DNA of 33,469 nucleotides, from NCBI GenBank assembly GCA_004335635.1, contig QAXH01002551.1, positions 1 through 33,469 of the forward strand. Reading direction: 5' to 3'. Positions 1 through 10,900 of the stretch are shown one piece after another; position 1 is the first letter of the stretch, and the number at the start of each line of letters is the position of its first letter. Under the pieces are notes generated by a model, which was not told the origin of the DNA, did not search any database, and saw nothing but the letters and a program-made list of their open reading frames with translations. A program made the position numbers and the translations under genes. The DNA is from Chloromonas sp. AAM2 (lineage: Eukaryota; Chlorophyta; Chlorophyceae; Chlamydomonadales; Chlamydomonadaceae).

Positions 1-336
1 AGTTGACTCACAGGGGCCGTCAGTTGACTCACAGGGGCCGTCAGTTGACTCACAGGGGCCGGCTGTTGACTCAGGGGGGCCGGCTGTTGACTCAGGGGGG
101 CCATCAGTTGACTCACAGGGGCCGTCAGTTGACTCACAGGGGCCGTCAGTTGACTCATAGGGGCCGTCAGTTGACTCACGGGGGCCATCAGTTGACTCAC
201 GGGGGCCGTCAGTTGACTCACAGGGGCCGTCAGTTGACTCACAGGGGCCGTCAGTTGACTCACGAGGGCCGTCAGTTGACTCACGAGGGCCGTCAGTTGA
301 CTCAAGGGGGCCGGCTGTTGACTCACGGGGGCCGGC
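1..336. repeat. 21-bp minisatellite in an intron of the hydrolase gene
   Basis: About 16 head-to-tail copies of a 21-bp unit (consensus start AGTTGACTCACAGGGGCCGT) run from the first base of the window to about 336, so the array probably continues upstream. Units differ at a few positions (CACAGG, CACGGG, CACGAG, CAAGGG, CAGGGG). The array stops about 11 bp before the splice acceptor of the exon at 348. In the frame of that exon each unit contains a TGA, so the array cannot be coding there. The other two frames are open only because the unit is a multiple of three. Confidence 0.93.
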
Positions 337-347
337 TGCACGTGCAG

Positions 348-2692
348 GACTGTGTTCGCCATGCCGGAGTGTGCCATCGGCCTGTTCCCCGACGTGGGTG
401 CGTCCTTCTTCCTGAACCGGCTGCCCGGGCACCTGGGCATGTACCTGGCAGTCACGGGCGCTCGCCTCACTGGTGGGACTCGACCGCAACCATCAGTGCT
501 GAATAGCAGACTGTCCGTGATGCTTTGCAAAGAATCATGCGTTTCGATTAGGCGCTGTTTGTGTTTAAGGCAGTCAGGGCATTGGTTGAAGTTTCGTCAC
601 AGGATTGAGGTAGATCGTGCAGAGTGCTACTTGCTCTATGGCCTTGCACGTTTGGCACAGAGAAGCCCTGTTTACTGTACTCCAGGAGCTTGTTGATGAG
701 CAACATGCTCATGGGGTGCAGGTGTGCAGACACATGCATGACCAGGTCAAGGCAACTGTGGCGGTGTTCAATTCAGACAGTGCGATGAGAGGTATCGAGT
801 CACAGTTGCTGCGTGATTTTGCTTGGTGTCATCGGTGGCAGGTGTGACTGTACGTGAGGCTGGCCTTGCCACGCACTACCTTCCCTCCTCGGCCCTGCCT
901 GAGCTTGAGGCACGGCTGCATGCGCTGGGCCCCCATGCAGCACACATGGATGCAGTCGCTCGCCTGCTGGACGAACTGGAGGCAAGCCATGGACCAAAAT
1001 TGCAAGGTGGGCACCGGAAATCACTGGCTACTGAGCAGAGTTGCTAACTTCGGTTTGCGCGCCGGTAGGGACAGGACTTCACTTGCTACTGCAGGGCGGA
1101 GCAGAGTTGTTAATTCAGTCTGTGCGCTGGATACTTCTTGCCACTGTTACAGGGTATTAACAGGGGTTGCAGCCCAGCTTTCATGCGGCCAGGTGCATCG
1201 TGTCATGGCAACGCCCTTACAAGATGCATGGGCTGTGGCCAGTTGCTGCCACACCCCCCTTAGTATCCTGATGTTTTTGCTGGCTCGTGATTGCTGGCAT
1301 CTCTGACTCCGTTAGCGCAGGTGACCTGCCCAGGCTCCTCTCGCTGGTCAACCTCTACTTCAGTCAGCCGAGTGTGGCGACCATTCTCCACTCACTGAGG
1401 GCAGCTGAGGAGCGGCTGCAGCAGCAGCCCGGACCAAGCCATGCCACCTCTGGAGGCCTCACAGAGCTGGACTTTGTGCAGGGAGCGGTGCAGATGCTGA
1501 CCAAGTGCGTTGACAGGGCAGAGGGTCGAACTGTGTGGAAAGGTGTTGGCAGGCTGGTCTAGAGTAGTCATGGCGAGCGTAAGTGACGGAGTGGGCCAAC
1601 GCTCACTTTCTTTTGCATGTGAACATAACCACAGTTGCCAGCAAGCGCCACACTAGAAGCGCCCTTGCGCACTTGGCATGCCTGGCAGGCTGCCTCACTG
1701 TAAAAGCAGACTCGCTCAATGAGCAGGGCACGCCACACTTGTCTACCATCTTGGCCCGCATGCGATTTCAGGTCCGCCAATCCAATTGAACTAACGAAAT
1801 CCATTCATTCTTCTCTCTTCAAGCAGTGACGGTTGCCCTTACACAGCGTGTTCCTTCTACGCCATGGCCGCTGTACGCAGGGGTAGCCCGCTGTCCCAGG
1901 CCATCACTTTCCAGCTGATGCAGCGAGCCCTGCACGCCCCGCTGGTCACATGCCTGGAGTCAGACACGGCCATGATCGCACACTTTGTGCGCGGCCAGGG
2001 GGACTTTGTGGAGGGCGTCACAGCCATGCTCATCGACAAGCGGCCGCCGGTCTGGAAGTACTCGAGCCTAGACAAGGTAAGGGGTAGTTGCGTCACAGTG
2101 GGAAATGCATGGCAGGCCCTACATAGGCTTGTTCTGCCGTAAGTTGCCAAGTGACGGTTGCATTGTTTACAACGTTTCAAATCCGAGCATTCCAAAAGTC
2201 TTTGAACGTGCCAAATGTCCTGGTCAATCTGAGATAAGGTTTGGTCATGCGACCAGTGGTTAATGCTAATTGGCAGAAGTGATGTTCGACCTGTGGTTAT
2301 GCGCAGGTTCGAACTGCCCAGAGCTTCTTTGGTGTGCTGCGCAGGTGCCACCGGACGTGGTGGAGTCCTTCTTTGCCTCAGGTCCCTTTGCACGCAGGAC
2401 TGGTGGCACGCCTGGCCTCACGCGCGGCCCCACTTCAGCTGCACATGAAGATTGCTGCGGATCGAGCCAGGGAGGTGCCACAGCGCAACTGTCACGCGCA
2501 CATGCCGCCAGTGCAGGACACTGTGATGTGCATATCGAGGCAGGCAACACGCATGAGCACGGTCAGCCTGTCATGACATGTAACGAGCCGCGATGCATGC
2601 ATGCACTAGCGCTGCACCAAGGCCATGGTCTGGGCTTGTCCCGGCGGGATGCTGAAGGACACATGGTGGTGCTACCAGGCTGCAGGCTCTGA
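348..2692 (+). CDS. HIBCH: 3-hydroxyisobutyryl-CoA hydrolase, 3' part (5 exons visible)
   Basis: Crotonase-superfamily hydrolase that releases 3-hydroxyisobutyrate from its CoA ester in valine breakdown. Exons: 348-472, 842-1006, 1321-1542, 1847-2076, 2345-2692; phases agree throughout and the 5' end lies outside the window. The first exon carries the family signature [20 protein letters not shown], including the acidic Glu and Asp eight residues apart that line the active site in this family, followed by [10 protein letters not shown]. Later exons give [20 protein letters not shown], then [16 protein letters not shown] and VVESFF, all typical of the C-terminal half. Least certain are the donor at 1543 and the end: after VESFF an atypical tail of about 100 residues runs to the TGA at 2692 and ends CRL, a possible peroxisomal signal. 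Splicing from a weak donor near 2382 or 2400 to the TGCAG acceptor at 2685 would instead give a short tail ending SERHGST with a stop at 2711. Family identity is secure; the terminus is not. Confidence 0.88.
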
Positions 2693-2888
2693 GCGCCATG
2701 GGTCCACCTAGTGATCATACACATCAATGCTGTTTATTTAAGAATGCAAGACCTGGGCACTCACAACTGATAAGCACACGTCTGTCCCACGTATGTGAGA
2801 TCTTTACTGGCACCATTCAGAGTTGTTTGCTGTTTTCCACGCATTGTTTACGCAAGGCTGTACTGAAGAGCAGTTGGAAGAAGCGGCT

Positions 2889-2993
2889 CAGGATAGCACC
2901 TCAAGGGGTTGGCCACCACCACTACTATCCTGGTGTGTCGCAATCCCCTTCACATGTAGGTTGGACGGGTTGGAATCCCTCCCCTTATGTGAG
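2889..2993. repeat. Dispersed repeat family R1, copy 1
   Basis: This 105-bp segment matches 21527-21630 almost end to end, and its second half matches 22401-22457. The first 44 bp are bounded by an inverted 8-mer, CAGGATAG (2889-2896) and CTATCCTG (2925-2932), which is kept in copy 2. The shared core includes TCGCAATCCCCTTCACATG followed by GGTTGGACGGGTTGGAATCC. It could be a short non-autonomous element or the end of a larger one. Confidence 0.8.
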
Positions 2994-3030
2994 ATCTGCA
3001 TGCTATTACACAGCGAACTCATACAATCAT

Positions 3031-3060
3031 CACGGGTTGGAATCCCTCCCCTCTTGTGAG
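3031..3060. repeat. Tail-only partial copy of repeat R1
   Basis: Thirty bases (CACGGGTTGGAATCCCTCCC and onwards to TTGTGAG) repeat the end of copy 1 (2965-2993) with about one difference, 37 bp downstream of it. This looks like a local duplication of the element's end. Confidence 0.75.
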
Positions 3061-3286
3061 ACATTGCATCAAGATACAACGTGCAATTGCGTTATGTCAG
3101 TCACCATCTACATGTAGCATCAGGCAATGGGATTGTGTTTGCACCCTTGGGTTGCTGACCAAGGAGTTCACTCGACCAACAAAGGGCTTAGAAGCAGCGT
3201 GTGTAGATGGCGCGCTTGTCTAAGAATCCAAAATTGTCCAGTGTTCTCAACACGGACCCAAACATGCCACTAGAGCAGAAAAAAAG

Positions 3287-3737
3287 GATGTTTGCCAGTT
3301 CTGGGACAGTTTGATGGGTTCAGTTGTGGTGACTGTTCGTGTGTCCTGCTGTATTGACTGATGGATTTGACAGTTTGGTAAGTTCCCGCTATGTTTCTTG
3401 CTGCGTGTGCGTGTGTGTGTGTAAACTCTTGAAGAGTCTGTGTCCAGACAGTCAACTGAATAGGGCGTGTTGGTACACGGTATGGTGCCACGTCTGGGAC
3501 AGGCTTTTGTGCGTGGACAAGAAAGAGCTCGACTCATGTTGTGTGATCAGTAGGTTGTGACCGATACCCGTACATGTCACTGTTCCGATGTGAAATCCAT
3601 GAGTGTCTTGACATATACACAAGTCCTGGGGATATCGCACCCCATACACATTCGTTGTTTCATGATAACCCAGGATGCGTATCACCACTAGTGAGTCGCA
3701 CACACAAATAAATATCGTCCCAGAACTGGCAAACATC
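3287..3737. mobile_element. 451-bp element with perfect 21-bp inverted ends, MITE-like
   Basis: Positions 3287-3307 (GATGTTTGCCAGTTCTGGGA plus C) are the exact reverse complement of 3717-3737, enclosing about 409 bp without a convincing gene. An 18-bp match to the same end, also beside a poly(A/T) run, lies at 30533-30550. Dispersal of the end sequence supports a non-autonomous DNA transposon. No clear target-site duplication flanks 3287 and 3737, so the true ends may lie slightly outside. The interior carries a short GT microsatellite. Confidence 0.6.
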
Positions 3738-4913
3738 ACGTTGAAGTGTCTGGTGGGCCGTGTCGCCATGCAGTCTGCCAGCTTGGCCCACATGGTGACG
3801 TCGTATCTCCCCACTCTAACCTCATGAAGATTCAAGAGCAGGCAGGCTTATGTTGGTTCGTTTGCCATACAGCTAAGCCAGAAAAACCTTACAATGCCAT
3901 ACATACACACAGGCTTACAACCAAGCCGTCTACCTAGCTACCTGACATTTCATAGACTGGTGGTAATTCAAAGCAATTGCACGGAACACATCAGCCAACC
4001 AGGTTCCCTGAACTTTTGGTGCTCAACTAGTGCAGACAGTATGTAAAACTGCTGTGTACTAGTCGTGCTGATACTCGCTAGTCGCTCAGGTAGACGCCAC
4101 CAATGCAAGACGACAAGTCATCTAAGCCACCCCTTGACGTCGTCATGCAATTCCAGGTTCATTCACGGTATTGGCAGGGCGTTCCTGACCTGCTGCATCA
4201 TGCTCTACATCATGTGGTTGAATGCACTTCTGAGCAGGTTGTCTATGAAGACACAGACGTTGCTGCAAGTTGTATGAATCCTGACTGTCCTTCCTGGCAT
4301 TTATCCCATAACTGCAAAACGCACTGTCAACGGTGTCTTTCTCATTGCCATTGAATAGGCAGCAAGCGCTCTCTTTATACATCTCACTTGCTCACTAGCT
4401 TGATGTGCTGACAATGGAGAATAGGCGCATAAGCGCACTGTAGTAGCTCTGAAGCCAAGCATTTTCCGTGCAAATGCGGCTGTTAAAAGCAGGTGGAGCT
4501 GCTGCATGCTGTATAATGCACCTTGCACTGCCCGTGTCATGTTGGCTCCCATGCCTGTTCAATGCCTGTTTGCCCTATATACAGGCAGGACAATACACCA
4601 TCAAGAAGCACTTATTGTCGGCACTCAATCAATTATAGGGCAAATGGAATTGATGAGACGGAGTCAGCTGCTGACATGTGTTCATCCTAGTCACGAGAGC
4701 GTTTCGGACTGCTGACGGGGCGATTTTGGCCAACTCCAGACCTGGTGTACTGCAAACCAGCACCAAACACCTGCACAATCAACACATGAGCAACCGCTTC
4801 AGAACAACGTGTAGCAGAAGCCGCCCTTTCCGAATTGGAACACGTTTGGCAGTGGGAATGACCTGGCTAGCGATGGCCTCTTGAGAGCACACGAGGACCT
4901 CAAGGGCATCATC

Positions 4914-7900
4914 ATGCAGACAACCAAGGGGTCTTTTCACAACTTGGCGGGCCTCGTCAGCGGCGAGGGTCCCCATGCACCCGGAGCTGCTGCAGCAGGC
5001 GCTAATGGGCTTGCAGGCCCAGGAGGCCATGGTATGCGCGGAAGTCGCCTCAGCACAGAGAAAACGCTGCCCTCTCATAGCGAAGCCCCCAAGCCAACGA
5101 GGTGGGCAATGTCTGCAGAAAAAAGCACTTCCGTGCTGCTGCCGATGCGGAGCCCACCATCCCGATGCTTGCCTTGCAGGCTCATCATCGTGTCCAATAA
5201 CCTTCCTGTGCGTATCAAGCGAGGCACGGGTGGCTGGGAGTTTGAGTGGGACGAGGATGCGCTCGTGGCGCAAGCTAAGGTGCGAGCTGGGCATCAGTCA
5301 TTGAACCCCAACAGATCAAATCGCCCCTCTCCATTCCAGGCATTGCCATTACTGCGCAGGAGGGAGTCCCCTCGGATCCAGCGTTTGACGTGCTCTTCAT
5401 CGGCTGCCTGCCAGTCGATATCGGACTAGATGAGCAAGAGGTGCGTGTCGCGGTCGTTATCGCTCGCCAAAGTCTAACGACGCGCAGGCCTGCAATCAAG
5501 CCCTGGTTTGCTCTTTGCAGGCTATAGCTTTGGAGCTCAAACGCCTGTATAGATGCTGCCCTGTGTACATTGAAAAGGACGTCAAAGACAAGTTTTACAA
5601 AGGTACGGGCTCGTGTGGCGCACTCTGTGGCGGGATAGGCCGCGCAGCATGAGATAGCCTGTCACATTGTTTTACAGTGCACTTGTGTTATTGCTGAGTA
5701 GGTGTGAATCTTAGAAGTGCTGCTTCTTGTGCAGGGTTTTGCAAGCAGCAGCTGTGGCCGTTGTTCCACTACATCTTGCCACAGTCACCGTCCTCTACGG
5801 GCCGGTATGATGCTGAGCTATGGCAAGCATATGTCAAGGCCAACAAGGTGTGACATGATGTCCTAGCACTTGCTCACCCTAATGCTTGGAGCTGGGGTGG
5901 GCTGGAATCAGCGCAAGGCAGCGGAAATGCAGCACAGCTCAGTTTGCTCTCACTTCTTCAGCCCATCAGCCGCAACAATCACAAATGAAGCCAGCTCACC
6001 TAGCACAGGCACCAGCACAGGCACCGTACATGCAAGGCAAGTAGCAGACCAGCATGGTTGCTCTACATGTCCTGCTGTCAATCCCCATGCGCAGTGTTTT
6101 GCTGACAAAATCGTGGAGGAAAGCGCCAGCGACAGCGACTTTGTGTGGATTCACGATTACCACCTGCTGGTGCTGCCATCCTTGCTGCGCAAACGCTTCA
6201 ACCGCATCCGCACTGGCATTTTCTTGCACTCGCCATTTCCTTCATCAGAAATTTTCCGGACATTCCCCAAGAGGGAGGAGCTCCTTCGCTCCCTGCTGAA
6301 CGCCGACCTAATTGGTGAGAGGCTTGGAAATTCACACAAACCTGTAAGAGCTGTGTGTGGAGGGGTAACACACAGGTAACAAGTCGTGTCGTCACGATGG
6401 TCATTAGGGTGACAACATGGGAGCTTAGCAGTCAGTCCAGTGTGCACATGATTCAGCTGACTTTCTGCATGCATTATTTGCGCTCTCAGGGTTTCACACA
6501 TTTGACTACGCCCGTCACTTCCTGAGCTGCTGTTCGCGCATGCTGGGCCTTGAGCACGAGACATCCCGCGGCTCCATCACCATTGATTACTATGGGCGGG
6601 CTGTGGCGCTCAAGATCATGCCAACAGGTAACGCCAAGTCTAACTGAGGCAACTGTTCTAGCGATCATGCTCACGCCCACAGCCTGCAGATGGCAAACGG
6701 AAACGCAGAGATGCAGCAGGCCTGCCACCGCGAGGCAGGCGGCCGCAGCCATTCTTGGGCAAACTTCAGATGGCGGGCGACAGACAAGAAAATTAACAGC
6801 ATGTGCGCACCAGGCAGCTCATAGATGACAAATGGCATACAAGAGGTTGAACAGGCATGTGTGCGCCAGGCAGCGTGGCAGGTGGCTTCAGTGGAAGCAG
6901 CAGTCATAGCTATGATCAGATGAAGACAGCTGCCATATGGCTGCATGAAGGACACAGGGGGTTGTTGGACAGGGCCCAAGCAGACAGCTGGGCCAAAGTG
7001 CAGACAGCACTGGTCTCATGGCAGCAGCTGGGCCGCAGGCGGGCACTGGCCAGCATCATATAGGGCCGAGCAGGCTTTTTGGGCCGCAGACATCGAGGAG
7101 ATAGACAGACAGCAATGCGCCAGGCATGGGAAGGGGAGATGCTGCACAGCAGGCGGCAGGCCATATTAAGCTGCCATGTGGTTGTGTCACCACCAGGAAT
7201 GTGCAGTAATAACATGCATGGTGCAGCTTGGGCCGGCAAGACATTTGGAAGCAAATTTACCTTTCTTGCTGATTACATGAGCTGTTTGCCCGGTACAGCA
7301 TGCACAACGGCATGCACAGCACACCCACCCCGTGGTGCTTCCGATCTGTTGCTTTGTCCCTGCAGGTGTAAACCCTGCCCGGTATCTAGACGGGTTCACA
7401 TGGGACGAGTTCAAGTGGCGGCGGGGCGAGCTCCTGGCGCAGTTCTCCGGGCAGTACGTGCTCGTGGGTGTGGACGACATGGACTCGTTCAAGGGCATCG
7501 AGCTCAAGCTGCAGGCATTCGAGCGGCTGCTGGACCACCACCCGGACTGGCGGGGGAAGCTGGTGCTGGTGCAGGTTGGTGATGGGCAGGCAGATGGGCG
7601 TGTGGACTAGCGGGAAAATGATGGTGTATGGGAGCAGATCACAACACACGGCATCGCTGGCAAGGCCATGGTGCTGCCTGTCTGGCAAGCAACTGTGATC
7701 AAGTTTTTATCTACATTTGTGCTGCTTGAGATCAACCACGTAGTTGCTTGGCTTTGACGACCATGCTGCTGTTATGTGGGCCATAAGGGCTGCAACGTGT
7801 CAAATGCACCTGTGCTGCTTGAGATGAGGAGCGCAGTTTGCTCTGCCAACCTTGACATTGGTTGGATATCATGAGGGCCAGGTTGCAGTGGGCAGGTGCT

Positions 7901-10900
7901 TGTGGCGTAGCAAGGACAGCAACTGCTGTGCGCTTATAGCACAGGCCAGGCGGCCGTAATGGTTGGGTGCAGGAGCCCGCCGCACCGCCAGCCAGCACGG
8001 CATCAGCTTTTCTTGGTGTTGGCGTTCACGCAAGTAATCACTTGCAACTACGGCAGATAGATTCTTCCTTCTTGTCCAGCGTAGTGATATCAAAGCATCA
8101 TGTCCCCGTGGATCCGTTCATTGGCCATCAGGTGACCAACCCACCCCGATCGAGTGGCAAGGACATCACAGAGCTGCACAACTTCGTGAATGAGCTTGTG
8201 GACTCGATCAACAAGAAGTACGGGCGGCCGGCCACCAACTACACGCCTGTGCTGTACCTGGAGCGGCATGTGCCGCTGCATGAGCGCATGGCGTACTACA
8301 GGTGTGGCCACGGGCTTGCAACTGGCACAGTGTCCTTATGAGGGGAGGAGGCGAGGCCTGTGATCAACACATTGTGCTGGGGAAGGAGTAAAATGCAGGC
8401 AGTGGCCAGAGCGTTGGGCATGCTGGGTTCTTAGTGGTTGGTGCGTGTTGCAAGAGTCATGTTGTGCTGCTGGCAGCATTGCAGAGCTCACCCCTTCACA
8501 GTGTGGTGGTCCCTTGCACTTGGTCATGGCGCCAACCTCCAATGCGCTGATTTGTTCGCAGTGTGTCGGACTGTGCTGTTGTGACTGCCACGCGCGACGG
8601 CATGAACCTGGTGCCCTATGAGTACGTGGTGTGCCGCCAGGGGCCCTACGGGGAGGGGGACGACAGCGTGAAGAGCTCAATGCTGGTGGTGTCAGGTGCG
8701 CGGTGCAGCCCCACTCGCGGCATGCAGTCCTACTCATTGGCGCTGGCTCACGCCAGGCCACACCTCAGGGGGACCTGTACATGGCTCGGTGAGGCCAGTG
8801 TGCAGCTTCTGTGGTGCTAAGTTGATATTGCTCCTGTGTGCTGGTGCACTCTGGTCATGCTTTGTTTGCATTGGACCCCAGGCTCTCATGTCCTCCTGTC
8901 GGGTTTCATAAGCTTTGACCCACACACCGCTGTGTGGCTTCACTTGCTGCGCCGTCATCTGCTGTCATCATCTGCACATCAAGCTGTCATGCGGTCTTGA
9001 CGCTTCTGATGGGATTTGGTCCACACACGAACTTCAGTGGCTGTGCTGTCAATTGCTGCACCACAATCCGCTGCATGCAGAGTTCGTTGGTTGCTCACCC
9101 TCGCTGTCCGGCGCCATCCGCGTGAACCCGTGGAGCGTGGAGAGCGTGGCGGACGGCATCTACGCGGCCATGCGCATGCCGCTCGAGCACCGGCGCTTGC
9201 GGCACGAGAAGCACTGGAGATACGTCAGCCAGCACACGGTGGCCTACTGGTCAGCGTCATACATCACAGACCTCATGGTGAGCAGGGGTACTGAGCACCT
9301 GAGCTCTTGTGGATGGACAAGAGCAGGACTAGGACAGAGAGCAGGAACGGCCGCAAGAGCATGTGGGGATAGGCAATGCAGGAGGGCGGGCGTTTACTGC
9401 CATGTGCCAGGGCCTTGTTGGCGTCAAGATTGGGAGTTGACATGGTAGCTAATCAGGAAACAGCAACAGCTGGTCATACACAGCGGCCTTGCTGGCATGA
9501 GAATTGGGAGTTGACGTGGCACATGACCACGTCTTGGCAGAGTAGGCAGCAACTGATGCATCAAAGGACTCGTGAGTGCAGCGCTGCTGGCACGGTCTAC
9601 GAAGGCCAAGGAAGTAATGCTGCGCCACAGAGAATGTGCATGCACATCGTAGCAAGGACGAGTGGAATGCATGCAGGCTGCTAAGCTGACCTCTGATGAT
9701 GGTTGTTCCATGCAGCGCGTGACGCGCAACCATGTGGCCATGAAGTGCTACGGGCTGGGCCTGGGTCTGGACACTTTCCGCATGGTGGCACTGGACGCTA
9801 ACTTCCGCAAGCTGGACGAGTCAGCGGTGGCAGCGGCGTTTGCCAGGCAAGTAGAATAATACGTGTATGCTTGAAGGACAGCCACTGCCACAATTGCTTG
9901 TTTGCAGGCAGTCGAACGTCCTCCCTGTCATCAAGTTCAATCTGTTTGTATGCTCACGTACAACAGGAAGGAGCCATAGGCACGCTTTCGGCCACATTCG
10001 ATGCCACATCTGCTAAGGTGCAGGTGGATGTACTGTCTGTGCTTCCACGAACTCGTTTGTATCATGGGGCCAGTCAGGTCGTGCTTGAATCATGCTCGTC
10101 TGGTGCCGCAATCGCTTATGTTGCATGTGGATGTAACGTCGTCCCTGTCACGCAGTTTTGTTTGTTTGTTTGTCTTCACGCGTTGCTCACATGGGGCTCA
10201 AAACGCGGCCTCCTTACATACGCCCACCGGCGTCCCCTTTCTTCCTTTCACACGTTGCTGTTTGCCTGCTCCGCAGCTCCTCATCCCGTGCCTTCTTTCT
10301 GGACTATGACGGGACGCTCACAGGCAGCATGCAACACGCAATCAACCTGGCACCAGAAGAACAGGTGTGATGATAACAAGAGAATGAAAGCTGTAGCTGT
10401 AGGACCTGCAAAATGCTGACGTTGCCAGGTGCAGCTTGATGATGTCGCAGGCAAAAGTTCGTGTAAAACCATTGCTCATGGCCTGTTACAGCATCGCCAC
10501 TTTCACCAGCAGATGCCCCAACATCAGCTACAGTGGTGGTATGCTAGGAAGGGCTGTGACTGCTACGCTTACAGTATACTTGTATGTCCCTGCAGGTCCT
10601 TGCCGTGCTGCGCGCGTTGACAGCGGACTCCCAGAACACAGTGGTGCTGTTCAGCGGCCGACCCAAGTTAGAGTTGCAGGAGTGGTTCGCGTCCGTGGTG
10701 AGCTGATCCATGATACATGTTGTGGGTATGCTATGAGGTTTTTCGACCAGTCTTGCCCTGCTACTTGTCATTCCAACTTTCAGGCACGAGACTGGTCAAA
10801 TCCTGATATGCGCACTGGCACAAACGTTTGGAAAAATCATGTTTTCCTTGTCAAAGTTTGGCTTGGCTGTTCCGTCCAGTGCTTGAAGACTTCTAGCCTT

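Larger units (their letters stand above)
2693..4913. other. Intergenic gap between the hydrolase and trehalose genes
   Basis: No homologous coding segment is recognised on either strand. The gap holds dispersed-repeat copies at 2889-2993 and 3031-3060, an inverted-repeat element at 3287-3737, and a short GT tract near 3403-3420. The rest should include the 3' UTR of the hydrolase and the promoter and 5' UTR of the trehalose gene; no TATA box or other promoter motif can be assigned with confidence. Confidence 0.6.

Noticed and set aside
1..336. CRISPR-like repeat array
   Set aside because: The units are contiguous with no spacers, and the surrounding genes are intron-bearing eukaryotic genes.
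3..506. Long open frame with a seven-residue repeat (QLTHRGR) at the window start
   Set aside because: It is a by-product of a 21-bp minisatellite; a second frame is equally open, and it runs into the hydrolase exon in the wrong frame.
3452..3835. 127-codon minus-strand open frame over the inverted-repeat element
   Set aside because: It spans the element's right end and flanking DNA, has no recognisable domain, and its composition looks random.
10422..10470. Possible extra exon in the trehalose gene between 10364 and 10596
   Set aside because: The flanking exons already join in phase 0 with correct family spacing, and the segment has no similarity to the family.
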